Source of the DNA: Collybiopsis luxurians FD-317 M1
Taxonomy: Eukaryota > Basidiomycota > Agaricomycetes > Agaricales > Omphalotaceae
Assembly: GCA_000827265.1 (NCBI GenBank)
Contig: KN834749.1
Location: 1,291,500-1,355,499 of the forward strand
DNA: 64,000 nucleotides
Direction: 5' to 3'
Under the pieces are notes generated by a model. That model was given only the letters and a program-made list of their open reading frames with translations, made no database searches and was not told where the DNA came from. Both the position numbers and the translations under genes were made by a program. Below, one piece after another: positions 9,270 to 20,423 of the stretch (its first letter is position 1; each line of letters starts with the position of its first letter).

Positions 9270-12200
9270 ATGTTTGACGAATGTAAGTTACGAATATTTT
9301 CATTCTTACCCTTCTCAATAGCTGTATAGATGTTGAACATTCGACCTCCGCTCCAGCCGGTCAAGGCGCAGCTTTGCAGCGTAGTGGATTGCAGTATGAA
9401 GGCTTTGAGCCGCAGTCAGAGGAACCTCTAGACTTGGATCCAGTTCGTGGTCGTTTCTATATTCCCCGTTTGCGCCAAATCCCATAAGTTTCTTAGGAAG
9501 CCACAAACCAGGAAGTTCCTCAAGCTCCTATATTTGACCTCGGTCAAGTCCAATGCGCCATCAATGCTCCTCTCGTTTCTCTCGTAGTCTGTTCCGACAT
9601 GCTTGTCATGGGCTTGGCTTCAAATGTGCTCATTCTAATCGAGTTGGCTCACGCAACTCAAGTCACCCGCATAAATATTCCGGTCAAAAACAACGAAATG
9701 ACTCTGTATAAGCTATTCATGGACCCTTCCGGGAGGCATATCGTCATCACTTCGACGCAGGGTCAGAACTGGTATTTATACCGTACTTGGAAGAAGCCTC
9801 GTCAGTTGAAAGGTTTCAACAAGCTCGTTATAGAGAGCATTGCTTGGAATAAATCTGCGTTACTATCCAGCTCTCAGCCCACGTCCACGCGTGAATTCTT
9901 GATCGGTGCTCGGAATGGATATATATACGAAGCCATGCTTAGTGCAGAGGAAGACTTTTTCAAGAATCATGAACGCTACTTCCAGCCAGTGTTTTCGTTA
10001 CCCGAGCTCCATCCCATAACTGGTGTCAAATTCGACCATTTTCCTCCCTCAAATCCACGAAGGGCCCTGGTGGTAGTCACAACTGCTTCACGAATTTATC
10101 AGTTTATTGGGACTCCTGACCGTCGCACAGATGACAGTGGTCGCATATTCACGACCATGTTCTCCGCATATAAAGATACTGTTCCCAAAATTCTTGAACT
10201 CCCTGGGGATACGCAACATTCTGAGCTTCACTACTACACGTCCGATCCGGAGCAGGCACATTCGCTACCGAAATTACTCGCATGGATGACGGGTGAGCGA
10301 GCGCTTCAACGACCTCATTTAACCATCTAATCTGGTCCCAGCTCCTGGAATTTACCACGGAACTCTCAATTTCGAGAGTGCCACCGATGACTATATCGAC
10401 GCTGCAGATGTTCTGCCATATAGTTCATCAGGAGATGTCGTCGAGTTTCCTGTCTCAATAGCTTTGACTGAATTTCACTATGTCATCCTTTACAAAGACC
10501 GTATTGCTGGTGTATGCCACTTGAATGACAAGCTCGTATACGAGGAGCCACTTCCGCTGGTGCGTGCCTACAGCTTTCTACGGTCCATTAGAAAAATTCA
10601 TCCTTCCCTTTGTAGAGACCCAATGAAGAAGTACGGGGTATCACTGCTGATCCTGTCCGGAAGACGTACTGGGTGTATACCGATCAATCCATATTTGAGC
10701 TTTTGGTCGGAAATGAGGATAGAGATGTTTGGAAAATCTACTTGGAAAAAGGCCAGTTTGAGACTGCTTTACGGTATTCAAAGGCGAGTAAATATATGTA
10801 AACTTTCACAGTGAAGCTGAGACAATGCAAAGACGGCAACCCAGCGTAACCAAGTTATTTCTGCACAAGCTAGCAGTTTTTTTTCACAAGAGCGGTTCTT
10901 CCAGGCCGCGCAGTGCTATGCTCAATGTTCAGTGTCTTTCGAGGAAGTGGTTCTCAAGTTCTTGGATGTCAATGAACGAGACGCTTTGCGATCATATCTC
11001 ATCTCACGGCTAGAAAGAACCAAAAAAACCGACATCACTCAACGAATGATGCTGGCTACCTGGCTGGTAGAATTCTACCTCAGTAAATGTAACGAACTGG
11101 ATGACATGGTCGCGTCTGAATCAATATTGCATGACGTTGGAAATTTGGAAGCAGAGCGTTCTATCCTCGAAGACGATTTGCGCCACTTTTTCGAAACTTA
11201 CAAAGTGAGTTGCCTTCCGTTGAGTTCCAGTCTTAGCTCATAGATTCTGTACTTTGTAGAACAACCTTGACCCAAAGACAATATATGAACTTATACAGGG
11301 ACATGGTCGGACGGATATGTACCTTCACTATGCCACCATCATAGGTGATTTCAAAAGAGTGATCGAACATTGGATAATGGAGGAGCAATGGTCCAAAGCA
11401 ATTAATGCACTAAATCGGCAGGTGAATGGCAATCTGTTTTACGCCGCGGAAATACTAACTTGACCTTATAGTCAGAGCTTGAGCTGTATTACCGGTTTGG
11501 TGCAGTGCTTCTGCGACACGCTCCCAAAGAGACGGTTGATTCGTGGCTGAAGCAACCCACTTTGGATCCAATACGCCTTATCCCATCTCTTCTGCAGCTT
11601 CAGCATGCTCCTCGCGATCCTCTATCTCCTAATCAAGCCATTCGCTATCTCAATCATGTCATCTTTGAACAACAAAATACTTCTTCAACTATCCACAATC
11701 TTCTCATCACCTTCTATGTCCTTCCATCTTCCAATCCGTCCAGCTCAACATCTGCTTCGGATGATGGTCCGATTCTTCGTTTCCTCTCTACTGCTCCATC
11801 TGATCCTATCAGCGGCAAGCCCTACTACGACTTGGACTATGCCCTGCGGCTTTGCAAACAGACAGGCCGCACTCAACCATGTGTGCATATTTATTCCAAG
11901 ATGGGTTTGTACGAAAATAGCGTTGATCTGGCGCTAGAGAAAGGGGATTTGGAATTGGCAAAAATCAATGCAGATATGCTCGAAGACGACCAGCCTCTGC
12001 GGAAAAAGTTGTGGCTGAAGATTGCTCGCTATGTCGTACAAGACAAAAAGGATATCAAAACGTAAGAGTCTTCTCGTTCAAATTGTACATTGATTGCAAA
12101 TTTTGATAGTGCTATGCGCTTTTTGGACAATACCGATCTATTGAAAATTGAAGATATACTACCATTCTTCCCCGACTTTGTGGTTATTGACGATTTCAAA

Positions 12201-13008
12201 GAGGAAATCGCTCACGCATTGGAAGGATATTCGTCCCACATTGATGCGCTTAGAAACGAGATGGATGACGCCACAAAGACCGCAGAGTCTATCAAACAGG
12301 ATATTAATGCTCTTCGGCACCGGTTCGTCACAATAGATGCGGGCGATACATGCTCTGTGTGCTCGCATTTACTTTTGACAAGACAATTCTATGTCTTCCC
12401 GTGTCGACATAACTTCCATGCTGACTGCCTCATAGGGCTGGTAAGTGAATTACGGTGATTGGATATAGCCCTTCCGCTTCTGACATCGTGTGTAGGCGAA
12501 GGAATATCTACCATCCCATTCCTTGCGGCGGATATTAGCATTACAAACGGAATTAATGAAGGGTACAGGAGCTCCAATCACTGGTGCCAATATCAGTTCG
12601 GCTGCGATTTCTAACAATTCAACATCACAAACGACCCAAGCGACTCAGAACCGACAGCCCCATACCCAGCGGACACTGTTATCCGCAAATTTTACTAATC
12701 CACTTCAGAACGGCACTCGAGCGGCAAATCTTCTCGGCCGAAATCTGCTTTCTGCAGGAGACAAGATTCGAGATTTGATTGTGCCCGACGCGCTCGCTGC
12801 TTTGGTATCTGCGCCCACGTGGATTCCAGGAATCGGTAGCGGCAGGCGGATCGGAACCGATACGAATGAAGGAAAGAAGGTAGACAAACTTCGAGCGGAG
12901 CTGGACGATGTATTGGCAAGCAGTTGCCCGTTGTGTGAAAGCGTCGTGGTCGGGTTGGACAAACCCTTTGTGGTTGAGGGCGAAGTGGATACTACATGGA
13001 CTTTGTAG
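9270..13008 (+). CDS. VPS18: Vacuolar sorting protein VPS18/PEP3 (HOPS/CORVET core subunit, RING)
   Basis: Core subunit shared by the HOPS and CORVET tethers that bring endosomes and vacuoles together for SNARE fusion. ATG at 9270 (MFDE); the first intron (9283-9329, 47 nt) uses the second of two AG sites, since the first leaves a stop in frame, giving MFDEYVEHSTSAPAG. The N-terminal beta-propeller region reads VMGLASNVLILIEL and YKLFMDPSGRHIVITS (typical Pep3/Vps18/deep orange domain), followed by a clathrin-repeat-like helical part (PCVHIYSKMGLYENSVDLAL, LEKGDLELAKI) and a C-terminal RING: CSVCSHLLL, CRHNFHADCL, then CPLC after a long disordered insert rich in Ser, Thr and Asn (about 12520-12880). 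The split between the two halves of the RING by more than 130 residues is notable. TAG at 13006-13008, 26 bp from the convergent CGR1 stop. Confidence 0.93.
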
Positions 13009-13034
13009 ATTACATAATGCACTACTCCTGCTGA

Positions 13035-13541
13035 TCAGCCATTGATTTTCTTTGTCCGACCAGCCTTCCTTCGTAGTCTTGCTGCTTTACGAGCTCCCAT
13101 CTGTACACATTAAGCATGGGATAGAAGCATAGATTAGAATGGAACTTGCTTTGGCCTTGTCTTCCTCTAGCCTCCTTTTCTCTTCCGCAGCTTTTCGTCT
13201 TTCGGCTGTAACCTGCCTACGCCTGGGAGAGAGGAGTTGGGCACTCAAGAAAATTTAAAAAAGCAAAGAATGGACCAACCTAGTAGCCTCGGCTTCCTTT
13301 TCCTCTTTGAGCTCGGTTTCCAACTTTTTGATAGCTAGGGCCTTCTTGGCCTGCTCCATACGAGCTGACCAGCTCTTTGTTTTGACACCATTCGGTAGAT
13401 GAGAGCGCCTAGTTCGACTTGTTAAAATAAAAAAAAGAATAGCAAGATTGAATCGTACACAGTCGGAGACTTGGCAGACTTCCAATTCTTGCCTGAAACG
13501 CGACCGTTTGAAGAGGAAGCCAACATTTTAGGCGTGTTCAT
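13035..13541 (-). CDS. CGR1: rRNA-processing protein CGR1
   Basis: Small, highly basic nucleolar protein needed for 60S pre-rRNA processing. ATG at 13541-13539 reads MNTPKMLASSSNGRVSGKNW, followed by KSAKSPTV, the typical Cgr1 'GRVSGKxWK' start. After three short introns come SHLPNGVKTKSWSARME, KKALAIKKLETELKEEKEAE, RRKAAEEKRRLEEDKAK and KMGARKAARLRRKAGRTKK, ending ING and TGA at 13037-13035. The long Lys/Arg/Glu single helix is characteristic of the family. The gene is convergent with VPS18 (stops 26 bp apart) and divergent from the next gene (starts 69 bp apart), so its 3' UTR must overlap VPS18 transcripts. Confidence 0.93.
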
Positions 13542-13610
13542 GGTAGATCAGAATCAGAAGATGATCATTGTTTCTGTCAACCTTTCTCTTCTCTACCACC
13601 ATCTCCTCCC

Positions 13611-15962
13611 ATGTTGAGGTCTCCAAACTCGCCTTTGGACCCTCACGACGTCCACCTTAGACATCTTCTCGACCAGCGAGCTACCCGCGCCCACCTTCAT
13701 GACCGTGTTCCTTCCATCTCTGAATTATCTGACACCCCTTCTCTGTACAGCCATGCCTATCTTTCTCCTCAACCCAATAGTCATTTACAAGACATGTCCA
13801 GCAATTTCGCTTCTCCTAACCGTGACCGTCTTAATGATCTCGCTGTCAGTATGCTCGACATGGAAGACGAACCTAGTTCTTCCAACGACTACGACCAAGA
13901 AGACTACGATGATGGTGACCGGAGCACTATTGAGCAGGATTCCAAAGATGACGAGCTAGGCTTATCCCGTATGAGTCTTCTTGGCCCAAAGATGCGCTTT
14001 CACTCAAAGGCTCCTTGGGAATTGGATAATTCTGCAGTTAAGGACGAACAAGAATCAGACGATGATGGCTCCATAATGTCGTCTTCCACTCGCAGCAGAG
14101 GTGGCCGAGCTCGCCATTTTCGTTTTGGTGGTTCCAAGTCTGTGAGCACTCGTAGGTCTAGCGAAGACTCCAGTAAATCTAGGCGGGTGGCAAACAAGTC
14201 GTTCGACACAACCTCTGGACGCGGTGTGATCCAGTCAGTCCCTTCCTAAACTGGTACCTATGCTATCTCGCTGATCGTTTTTATCAGGACCTTGGCGCAG
14301 GCGAGCTTTTCTACAACGTCTCTGGGCGCAGGTGCATCGCGTCAACCGTACTCATCTGGTCATAATTCCCCTTCATCCTTCCGCCTTTCTCCATCTAGCC
14401 CTCGATCACCCGGTTTTGCGGAGGGTCGTAGCTCTGGAAGTGGAGATTCTGAATCTCGCCCATCGTTTGCGTATTCCGTTGAAGACACTCATCCCTATGC
14501 GCGATCGGATCACGCCGCGGCTCCGTATCTTCCATCAAAAGGACTCGCTTTTCCCCGCAGTGAAACTGCCTCGACGGTCACCGAGTCTAATACTTCTCAT
14601 TCCAATCACCCTCCACCTACAATTCATGAGCCTATCCCCCAAAGTCCTCGACTACAGGCTTTTGGTCGTGAAATATCGTCACCCGTTTCATTCCGCAGCG
14701 CTGCTCTTCCGGGTGAGAGTGCGGATCTTCTACCCCCTCGAACGACCAATCTGTCTGGATGGACTGAACGGAGCGCGTCGTCTTTTAATCTCATATCATT
14801 GGAGGAAGCACGAGCTCAGAGGACTCGTAGTAATACATACCAGAACCCGACCATCTCTACAAATCCGAAATCTTCATATCCAGTGGCTTCATCGTTTCTC
14901 CCGGGGGATGATCAGAGCGAACACACTCCTTCTGTCCGTTCTTCGAGAGCACGAGCTCGATCGATTAGTGCAGGGGCTAGGGCGAAGCAGGCGTTGAACA
15001 ACATAGTAGGAAATACCCCACCGAAATTTGAGCGTCGCGGCTCAGAGCCTGCAGTTGTGGTAACTCAAATCAGTGATGGAAAGACCCTCAGACATAAAAA
15101 GAGTGGCTTCATGAGACTCTTCAATGGTGGACGTGACGAGAAATCTCCACCTCCTCCTGTACCTTCGCTTTCAGAAGGTTACGCTGCTTTTAACGCTCAA
15201 CACCAGCAACAAGACACTGCCATTCCAAAAGGCATCAAAATCGGCCGCGTACCCCCTCCCCCAGTATCACCCTCCATGTTACAAGGGCCTCTGGTTGGCG
15301 ACGACATGCAGTCATTTCCTAAGCAACCATCCAGCCCCAAGCACACACCTCCTCCCTTAAATCTTGTAAGCTCAAATCTTACTCCCGGCGGTTCCCTTCG
15401 ACCTCCATATCTTGGCGATTCTGCTCAAAGTGCCCCCGCGAAAGTGACTGAATTTCCATCGCTGAAGCTACGCCCAATTTCCACTGTCTTCAGTGCCCAC
15501 TTTAGTGATCACATCCTTCCATCGCTCACATCAGACGATGAGCCGGATACACCAAGCTCGCTACAGAGCCCAGCCACTGTAATATCTCCCGTCACACCAG
15601 GTGCATATCCCCGTCCGGAGCAGATATCCCATAGCAAGACTTCTAATGGAGCCTCTTCTGTCCTAGGGGAGGAGGATCAGTCTGCAATTATTCGCGCCTT
15701 GCAGGATCAAATCGTCACTGCTAAGCGTGCCTGGCAACAACAGATCTGGGAGTTGGAGGGTCAGGTCAGGGACTTGAAAGCTGAGGTGGAGGATTTGCGT
15801 TCCAAGAATGATCAAAGCTATTGTGAGCGTTGTGGCAGAGGTTTTCCTGATTATTGCGAAAGCCCCACCAGCGAGGAAGGTGAGAAGAAGCCTTTCAATG
15901 TGGTCAATAGACCAAGAGCTAGGACAGGAACAGGCCAGTCTCGGTTTGGGAGCGCTGTCTGA
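13611..15962 (+). CDS. Disordered Ser/Pro-rich protein with C-terminal coiled coil and Cys cluster (function unknown)
   Basis: Two exons, 13611-14233 and 14288-15962, joined by a 54-nt intron (GTCAGT donor, ATCAG acceptor), give about 765 residues. Start ATG at 13611 (MLRSPNSPLDPHDVHLRHLL). Most of the protein is low complexity: acidic EDEPSSSNDYDQEDYDDGD, then long Ser/Pro/Arg-rich tracts with many SP and RSS sites, suggesting phospho-regulation. Near the C-terminus there is a single coiled coil (EDQSAIIRALQDQIVTAKRA, then WELEGQVRDLKAEVEDL) directly followed by a CxxC...C motif (YCERCGRGFPDYC), which could bind zinc. The combination of a disordered arm, a coiled coil and a short Cys cluster is unknown to me as a named family and is probably restricted to basidiomycetes. 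TGA at 15960-15962. Confidence 0.8.
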
Positions 15963-16349
15963 TATCTGCGACTCCATTTGTTCCTTTCCTAGTGGAATGT
16001 CCAACTCTTTTGCAATGTCCATCTTTTAAGCATTTTTATTTTTTATATGACTCCTCTGCCACATCCACGTTCATTTCACTGTTTGTTTGTATTTCCTATT
16101 AATCGTTAACTACTTATTACTATTTGTTGTTGTGCAGATTCATTTAATTTCCTCGATGATACCATATCACTCCTGTTGTTGTTTGCAGACCTATCACTCT
16201 GTTATGTAGAACTTTTCGATTCATTCTGTATTACCCAGCGGTTACACCCGACCATTCTATCACTCTCTTTTGGTTTGTACGACACGTCACTAATCATTAT
16301 CGGAAATATGTGTTAAGCGATTTTCATACATCGGTCTCATGCAGCACAG
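15963..16349. other. Shared 3' intergenic region (convergent genes)
   Basis: About 390 bp of T-rich sequence between the stops of the 13.6 kb gene (+) and SEC39 (-). It must contain both 3' UTRs and polyadenylation signals. I see no coding or RNA feature in it. Confidence 0.5.
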
Positions 16350-19300
16350 TTAAAGTTCCTCATCGGCTCCAATCAGCCAGCCGATACCTTTTGAAAACAC
16401 CCTAGACGCTTGTGTCTGAACATCATCGGTATCAGGCCTCCTTCGACTACCGCTACGAGATCGCTCGTCGCCTTGGGAGAGTTGAGAAAATTGAGAGCGA
16501 CCGCGATGACCAACCGAGAACGGAAAGTTTGCTGCGACAGTGCTGAAGGTTTTGCTCGCAAGCGCCCTAGCATCTGGCGTACTAAGGAGAGGGGGTGAAG
16601 GCATGTGGAAATCTCGTAGTCGGGCTTGTAAGGAGGATGTAGTAATCTTGGGTAACGTTTCGGCAGCGTTTGGGTGCTTAACAGCTCCATCACGGCGACT
16701 TGTCATCCTCCGTTCTCTGGCCTGGAGATCGTCTTGTTCCAGACGCCGCCAGGCTGTCAGGACATCGTGAAGCCTATCAGGGGGACATATTTCGATGGCG
16801 CGGCCAAGGAGAAGTAACTTTTTGTCCGTGTCTTCGAACTCAGTCTGGCGACCTAATTGGAAGCACGCCACCCAACAGACTTCGCTAGCTTCCCTGACTT
16901 TGGGATCGTTCATTGCCATGGAGGTCGCCCGGAGGTTGGCCACAGTATTGATGATTCGTTGGCTAGCTTCGTAGGCCCGAGCGAAGTCCTCCACCTGCAA
17001 TGCAGTATCCGCGAGCATAGCGAGGGTTTTTACTTCAGCAACGATGTCTTCCCTGAAATTGAGCTTATACACCAAGTCCAACATAACTTCGGTATGCTTG
17101 TACGCATCCACATTACTGGAAAGGACGCGTGATACCAGGGATAAGCGATCCTTGGTGAGTCTGATTTCTATCGGAGATATCGGTATTCCGGGTCGCGACA
17201 TTATATTGAAGGAAGAGAGACGAGAGGTAGCCTCAATAAACTCTTTTTCCTTGATTAAGCGGTCAGACTTCGGTGGCACGTCCAGACTGTCCGAGAAACT
17301 TAGCCAAGTGAACTCGCAAAAAAATAGAATTAGAAAAAGTACCATTCATAAGCCAATCTCATCTCCCCAAATTTGTAGTTTCCTGAACTAGCGTTATCGT
17401 AAAACTCACGGGAACATGTGAGGCAAATGTCCTCCAAGGTTTCAGAATCAAGGTTCAGCTGGGTCGAAGTGCGAAGTAATTTTTTAGCAATATCGAACTC
17501 TAAAATGGCTCATGTCAGGAACATAGATAGCCACATAAACAGCCAACTCACTGCCAGTACTCAAAAGTCCGCTCAAGTATATTCGTATAATCTCGTCCTT
17601 AGGGAGGAGCCCAAAGGCACCTTTGATTTTTGTCTCCCCAGCAAGCTTGAGCATATCCTCAAGTAACCATTCCCAATCTTCCTGGGTGTTAAGCTGGTCA
17701 TCAGAGCCGCCAGCTCTTCGAGCCATTCGATTTGCCCATGCTCTCTGCTCTACAACATCATTGCTGCTTTGTAAGAACCATCGTAACGGCGCAGGGACAC
17801 TCCAACGGGAAAATATCTCTCCCGACTCCAAGTGGACATCAAGAATGTCAAGGGCTCGGGATAGAGAAGTTAACGGGAGAGGATTAAAGAAAACCATCAA
17901 GTCTGAGGGTGTCGCTCTGGGTCGACTCGTGGAAGGTGTAACGAAAGCGCCTAATGATATGATTGTCATGTCGACTGCGTCTTCCTCTTCATCCTCAGTA
18001 GACATCTCCCAAGCTGGAAGACACTCAAAAATTCCGCTCATCGTCGTCCATTCGTGAAGGCTGTCGCTCCCGTACAGACAAGCGAGCGCCAGCCGAACCA
18101 TATCAGCATCATCCTTTATGATTCGCTGCGCAACAGATAGAGTAGGTTTGGAAGCTTTGAAGACGGATAAAACTAGTTCCAGAGGTGCTTGGAGTATATA
18201 GTTGTAAAGGAGTCGGTTCGGTAATTTGGAATCAAGTTTCCCTAAACGTTCAGAATGGGATTCCAAGACGAAGAGATATGGTAAGATAAGCTGCATGATG
18301 TCGCCCGACAAAGATTCTGGTGTTGAATGGGCCAAATACGCGCGAATAATGGTCGGGGGATCCATAGCACGCCATCGAGTCAAAGTCCAGTCGTCACTGG
18401 GATCCTTCTCACCAGGGGCGTCATATACAAGTCTAGACAATAGACTCAACTCTTCACCTAGTTCGTCAAGATTAGGCACATTATGAGACGCGCCATGCTG
18501 AATGAGTGCGAACGCAACGTCGATCATTCCCGTTGAATTTATGATAGCCTCGACGCGCCTTTGGTACCAGGTCGAAAGTTCTTCTGCACTGAGCGCATTA
18601 CTGTAAATTTCCATTTCCCTCGCAGGTAATGAATCAATTGATTCAATAATCGTGTCAATACCGGCCAGAGCGCTGGATTTTAGCTTTGCAGAACGGACGA
18701 CTGAAAGCTCTGAAATATCCTGCTCAGACCTCCATTCCTTCGAAAGTGACTTCTGCTCGGCATTTGCATTACTATCACAAGAGGGCAGGAGAAAGTGATA
18801 ATTGGAGGGATCGACGTGTGCAGGAATATGTTCCAGCAAATTGAATCGGTACGGCCAAAGGTATGCATTGTGTCGCTCTAAGAGTACCCGAAGACCTCCA
18901 AACCATTGGCGGACAGCAAGAATAGATGCTGAATGGAAAAGATCATCTGTCAGAAAGTCGGAAAGTAGAATGGGAGGGACAATAGCGTTTGTCCCAGGCA
19001 CAATTGGGTCAGAATCCGTTTCGGCCCAAGGATCATCTTCCCATTCCGGGTCTTCCCCGTCTATTTCTTTTCCTTCATCTTCCAGACGTTCCGGAACCTC
19101 ACTGCACAGCTCCACATAAGTGTTAAGCCTATCCAATCGCTGTAACAAAACCGCGCGGATGTGACAAAGTTGAGCATCCGTTGGGATTTCTCTGAAATAT
19201 TCGACCAAAGATTCTTCCTGGATGTCTTCTTCTGTTCCATTTCCGTCAGCAAGAAGATTCTTGACACGTTTCAATGCCGGCTGGGTACGTTCAAGACCAA

Positions 19301-19469
19301 CCTCCAACAGCGTCTTCTGGACTGACACGTTGTCTGAAAGTCGATCAGTACAAGCTGCAGAAACCCAGAGGTCATCTGGAATAATGTTCAGTATATCTTG
19401 AGCGCTCCGAACCGTGAGCTCGACGTCTGCGATTTCGGACCAGCGCGTGTAAGGATCGGAAGAGGGCAT
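16350..19469 (-). CDS. SEC39: Sec39-domain protein (Dsl1 tether / NBAS-like)
   Basis: Helical-rod subunit of the Dsl1/NRZ tethering complex that captures COPI vesicles returning from Golgi to ER. The chosen ATG is 19469-19467 (MPSSDPYTRWSEIADVELTV); the frame remains open upstream to about 19523 without another ATG, so an upstream non-coding exon is possible. The Sec39 domain begins with DDLWVSAACTDRLSDNVSVQ and TLLEVGLERTQPALKRV and continues with long helical repeats. Acidic insert EDPEWEDDPWAETDSDP lies near residue 170. After introns at about 17490-17545 and 17290-17345 the C-terminal part reads EFDIAKKLLRTSTQLNLDSE and DICLTCSREFYDNASSGN, ending GWLIGADEEL with TAA at 16352-16350. The tail before the end is basic and Ser-rich (GDERSRSGSRRRPDTDD). 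Total about 1,000 residues, within the fungal family range. Confidence 0.85.
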
Positions 19470-19661
19470 TATTTTCAGTATAGGCGCCCAATTCCCAGGA
19501 GAAGACAAATAAGCGCTCACCAAGCACGTGATCCGGTATCAACACTGTCAACAACTCCTCTCTTCGTTATCATAGTGTTAATGTCGAGGCAACAGCTTTC
19601 CAATGCTGAGGCAAAGGTAAGTACCCACCGTCGCTGGATGTGTTGTAGCTCTCCTCAGACC

Positions 19662-20045
19662 GTGGTCTTATCCCTAGCTATCATCTCGGTGTCAACCGAA
19701 ACTTGTATCGACATGTACACATTCGCTATCACAGCTGCCCCTCAAACCTTTCCGCTGAGATCTGGAGGCCTTGTGGTCTTATCCATAGCTATCATTTTGG
19801 TGTCCGCCGAAGCGTGTATCGACATGTACACATTCGTCATCGCACCTACCCGTCAAACCTTTTCCGCTGAGACCTGGAGGTCTTGTGGTCTTATCCCTAG
19901 CTATCAACTTGGTGTCAACCGAAGCGTGTATCGACATGGCTATCGCAGCTGCCCGTCAAACCTTTTCCGCTGAGACCTGGAGGCCTTGTGGTTTTACCCC
20001 TAGCTATCAACTTGGTGTCAACCGAAGCGTGTATCGACATGTACA
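19662..20045. repeat. Degenerate tandem repeat (minisatellite), about 111-bp unit, four copies
   Basis: Four imperfect head-to-tail copies start at about 19662, 19773, 19885 and 19988 with the shared word GTGGT(C/T)TTA(T/C)CC. Spacings are 111, 112 and 103 bp. Each copy contains TATCGACATG and (except the truncated last) CTCAAACCTTTCCGCTGAGA or its one-base variants. The third copy lacks a short piece after TATCGACATG. A long open frame crosses the array by chance because the unit length is a multiple of three in two of three steps; codon content is not protein-like. The array lies between the SEC39 start (19469) and the nitrilase promoter. Confidence 0.8.
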
Positions 20046-20370
20046 GTCTCCATCTTCTGCCTTCGCATCGCGGATGAATCTAGCCACAGTTGTCATTGTT
20101 ATAATTGGGGAAATGTACCTTCGGTCCTTGATAAGATGTGAAACGCACTCTGTAATTTTGGAAACTTCAGTCCATTTTGCAGGGTTCTCATGGAAGACTG
20201 CTTAGGAAGCCACTTCCACGGCTTTCCGATTGTATTTTGCTCCCCGCGGTATCCCTTCGTCCATTTTAATGGTGAGGTAAGCTTCTCCGGGCAATTCGAA
20301 CAGCCATTACTCCCCTTTTCTGGAACGGAACGAAGCGAAAAAATAAAAATAAAAATCGCGAACCATGGTA

Positions 20371-20376
20371 TATAAA
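20371..20376 (+). promoter_or_regulatory. TATA box of the nitrilase gene
   Basis: TATAAA in the context GGTATATAAAGGG lies 48 bp upstream of the nitrilase ATG, a usual distance for a fungal core promoter with a short leader. It follows an A-rich stretch at 20335-20355. Position and consensus only; no transcript evidence. Confidence 0.6.
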
Positions 20377-20423
20377 GGGTGGTTTTTGGGTTCAGAGTCC
20401 AGTCAGTAAAACATCCACTCAAC

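Noticed and set aside
19398..20205. Long plus-strand open frame crossing the SEC39 start and the tandem repeat
   Set aside because: It arises because the repeat unit is near a multiple of three; it mixes antisense SEC39 with repeat DNA and has no conserved content.
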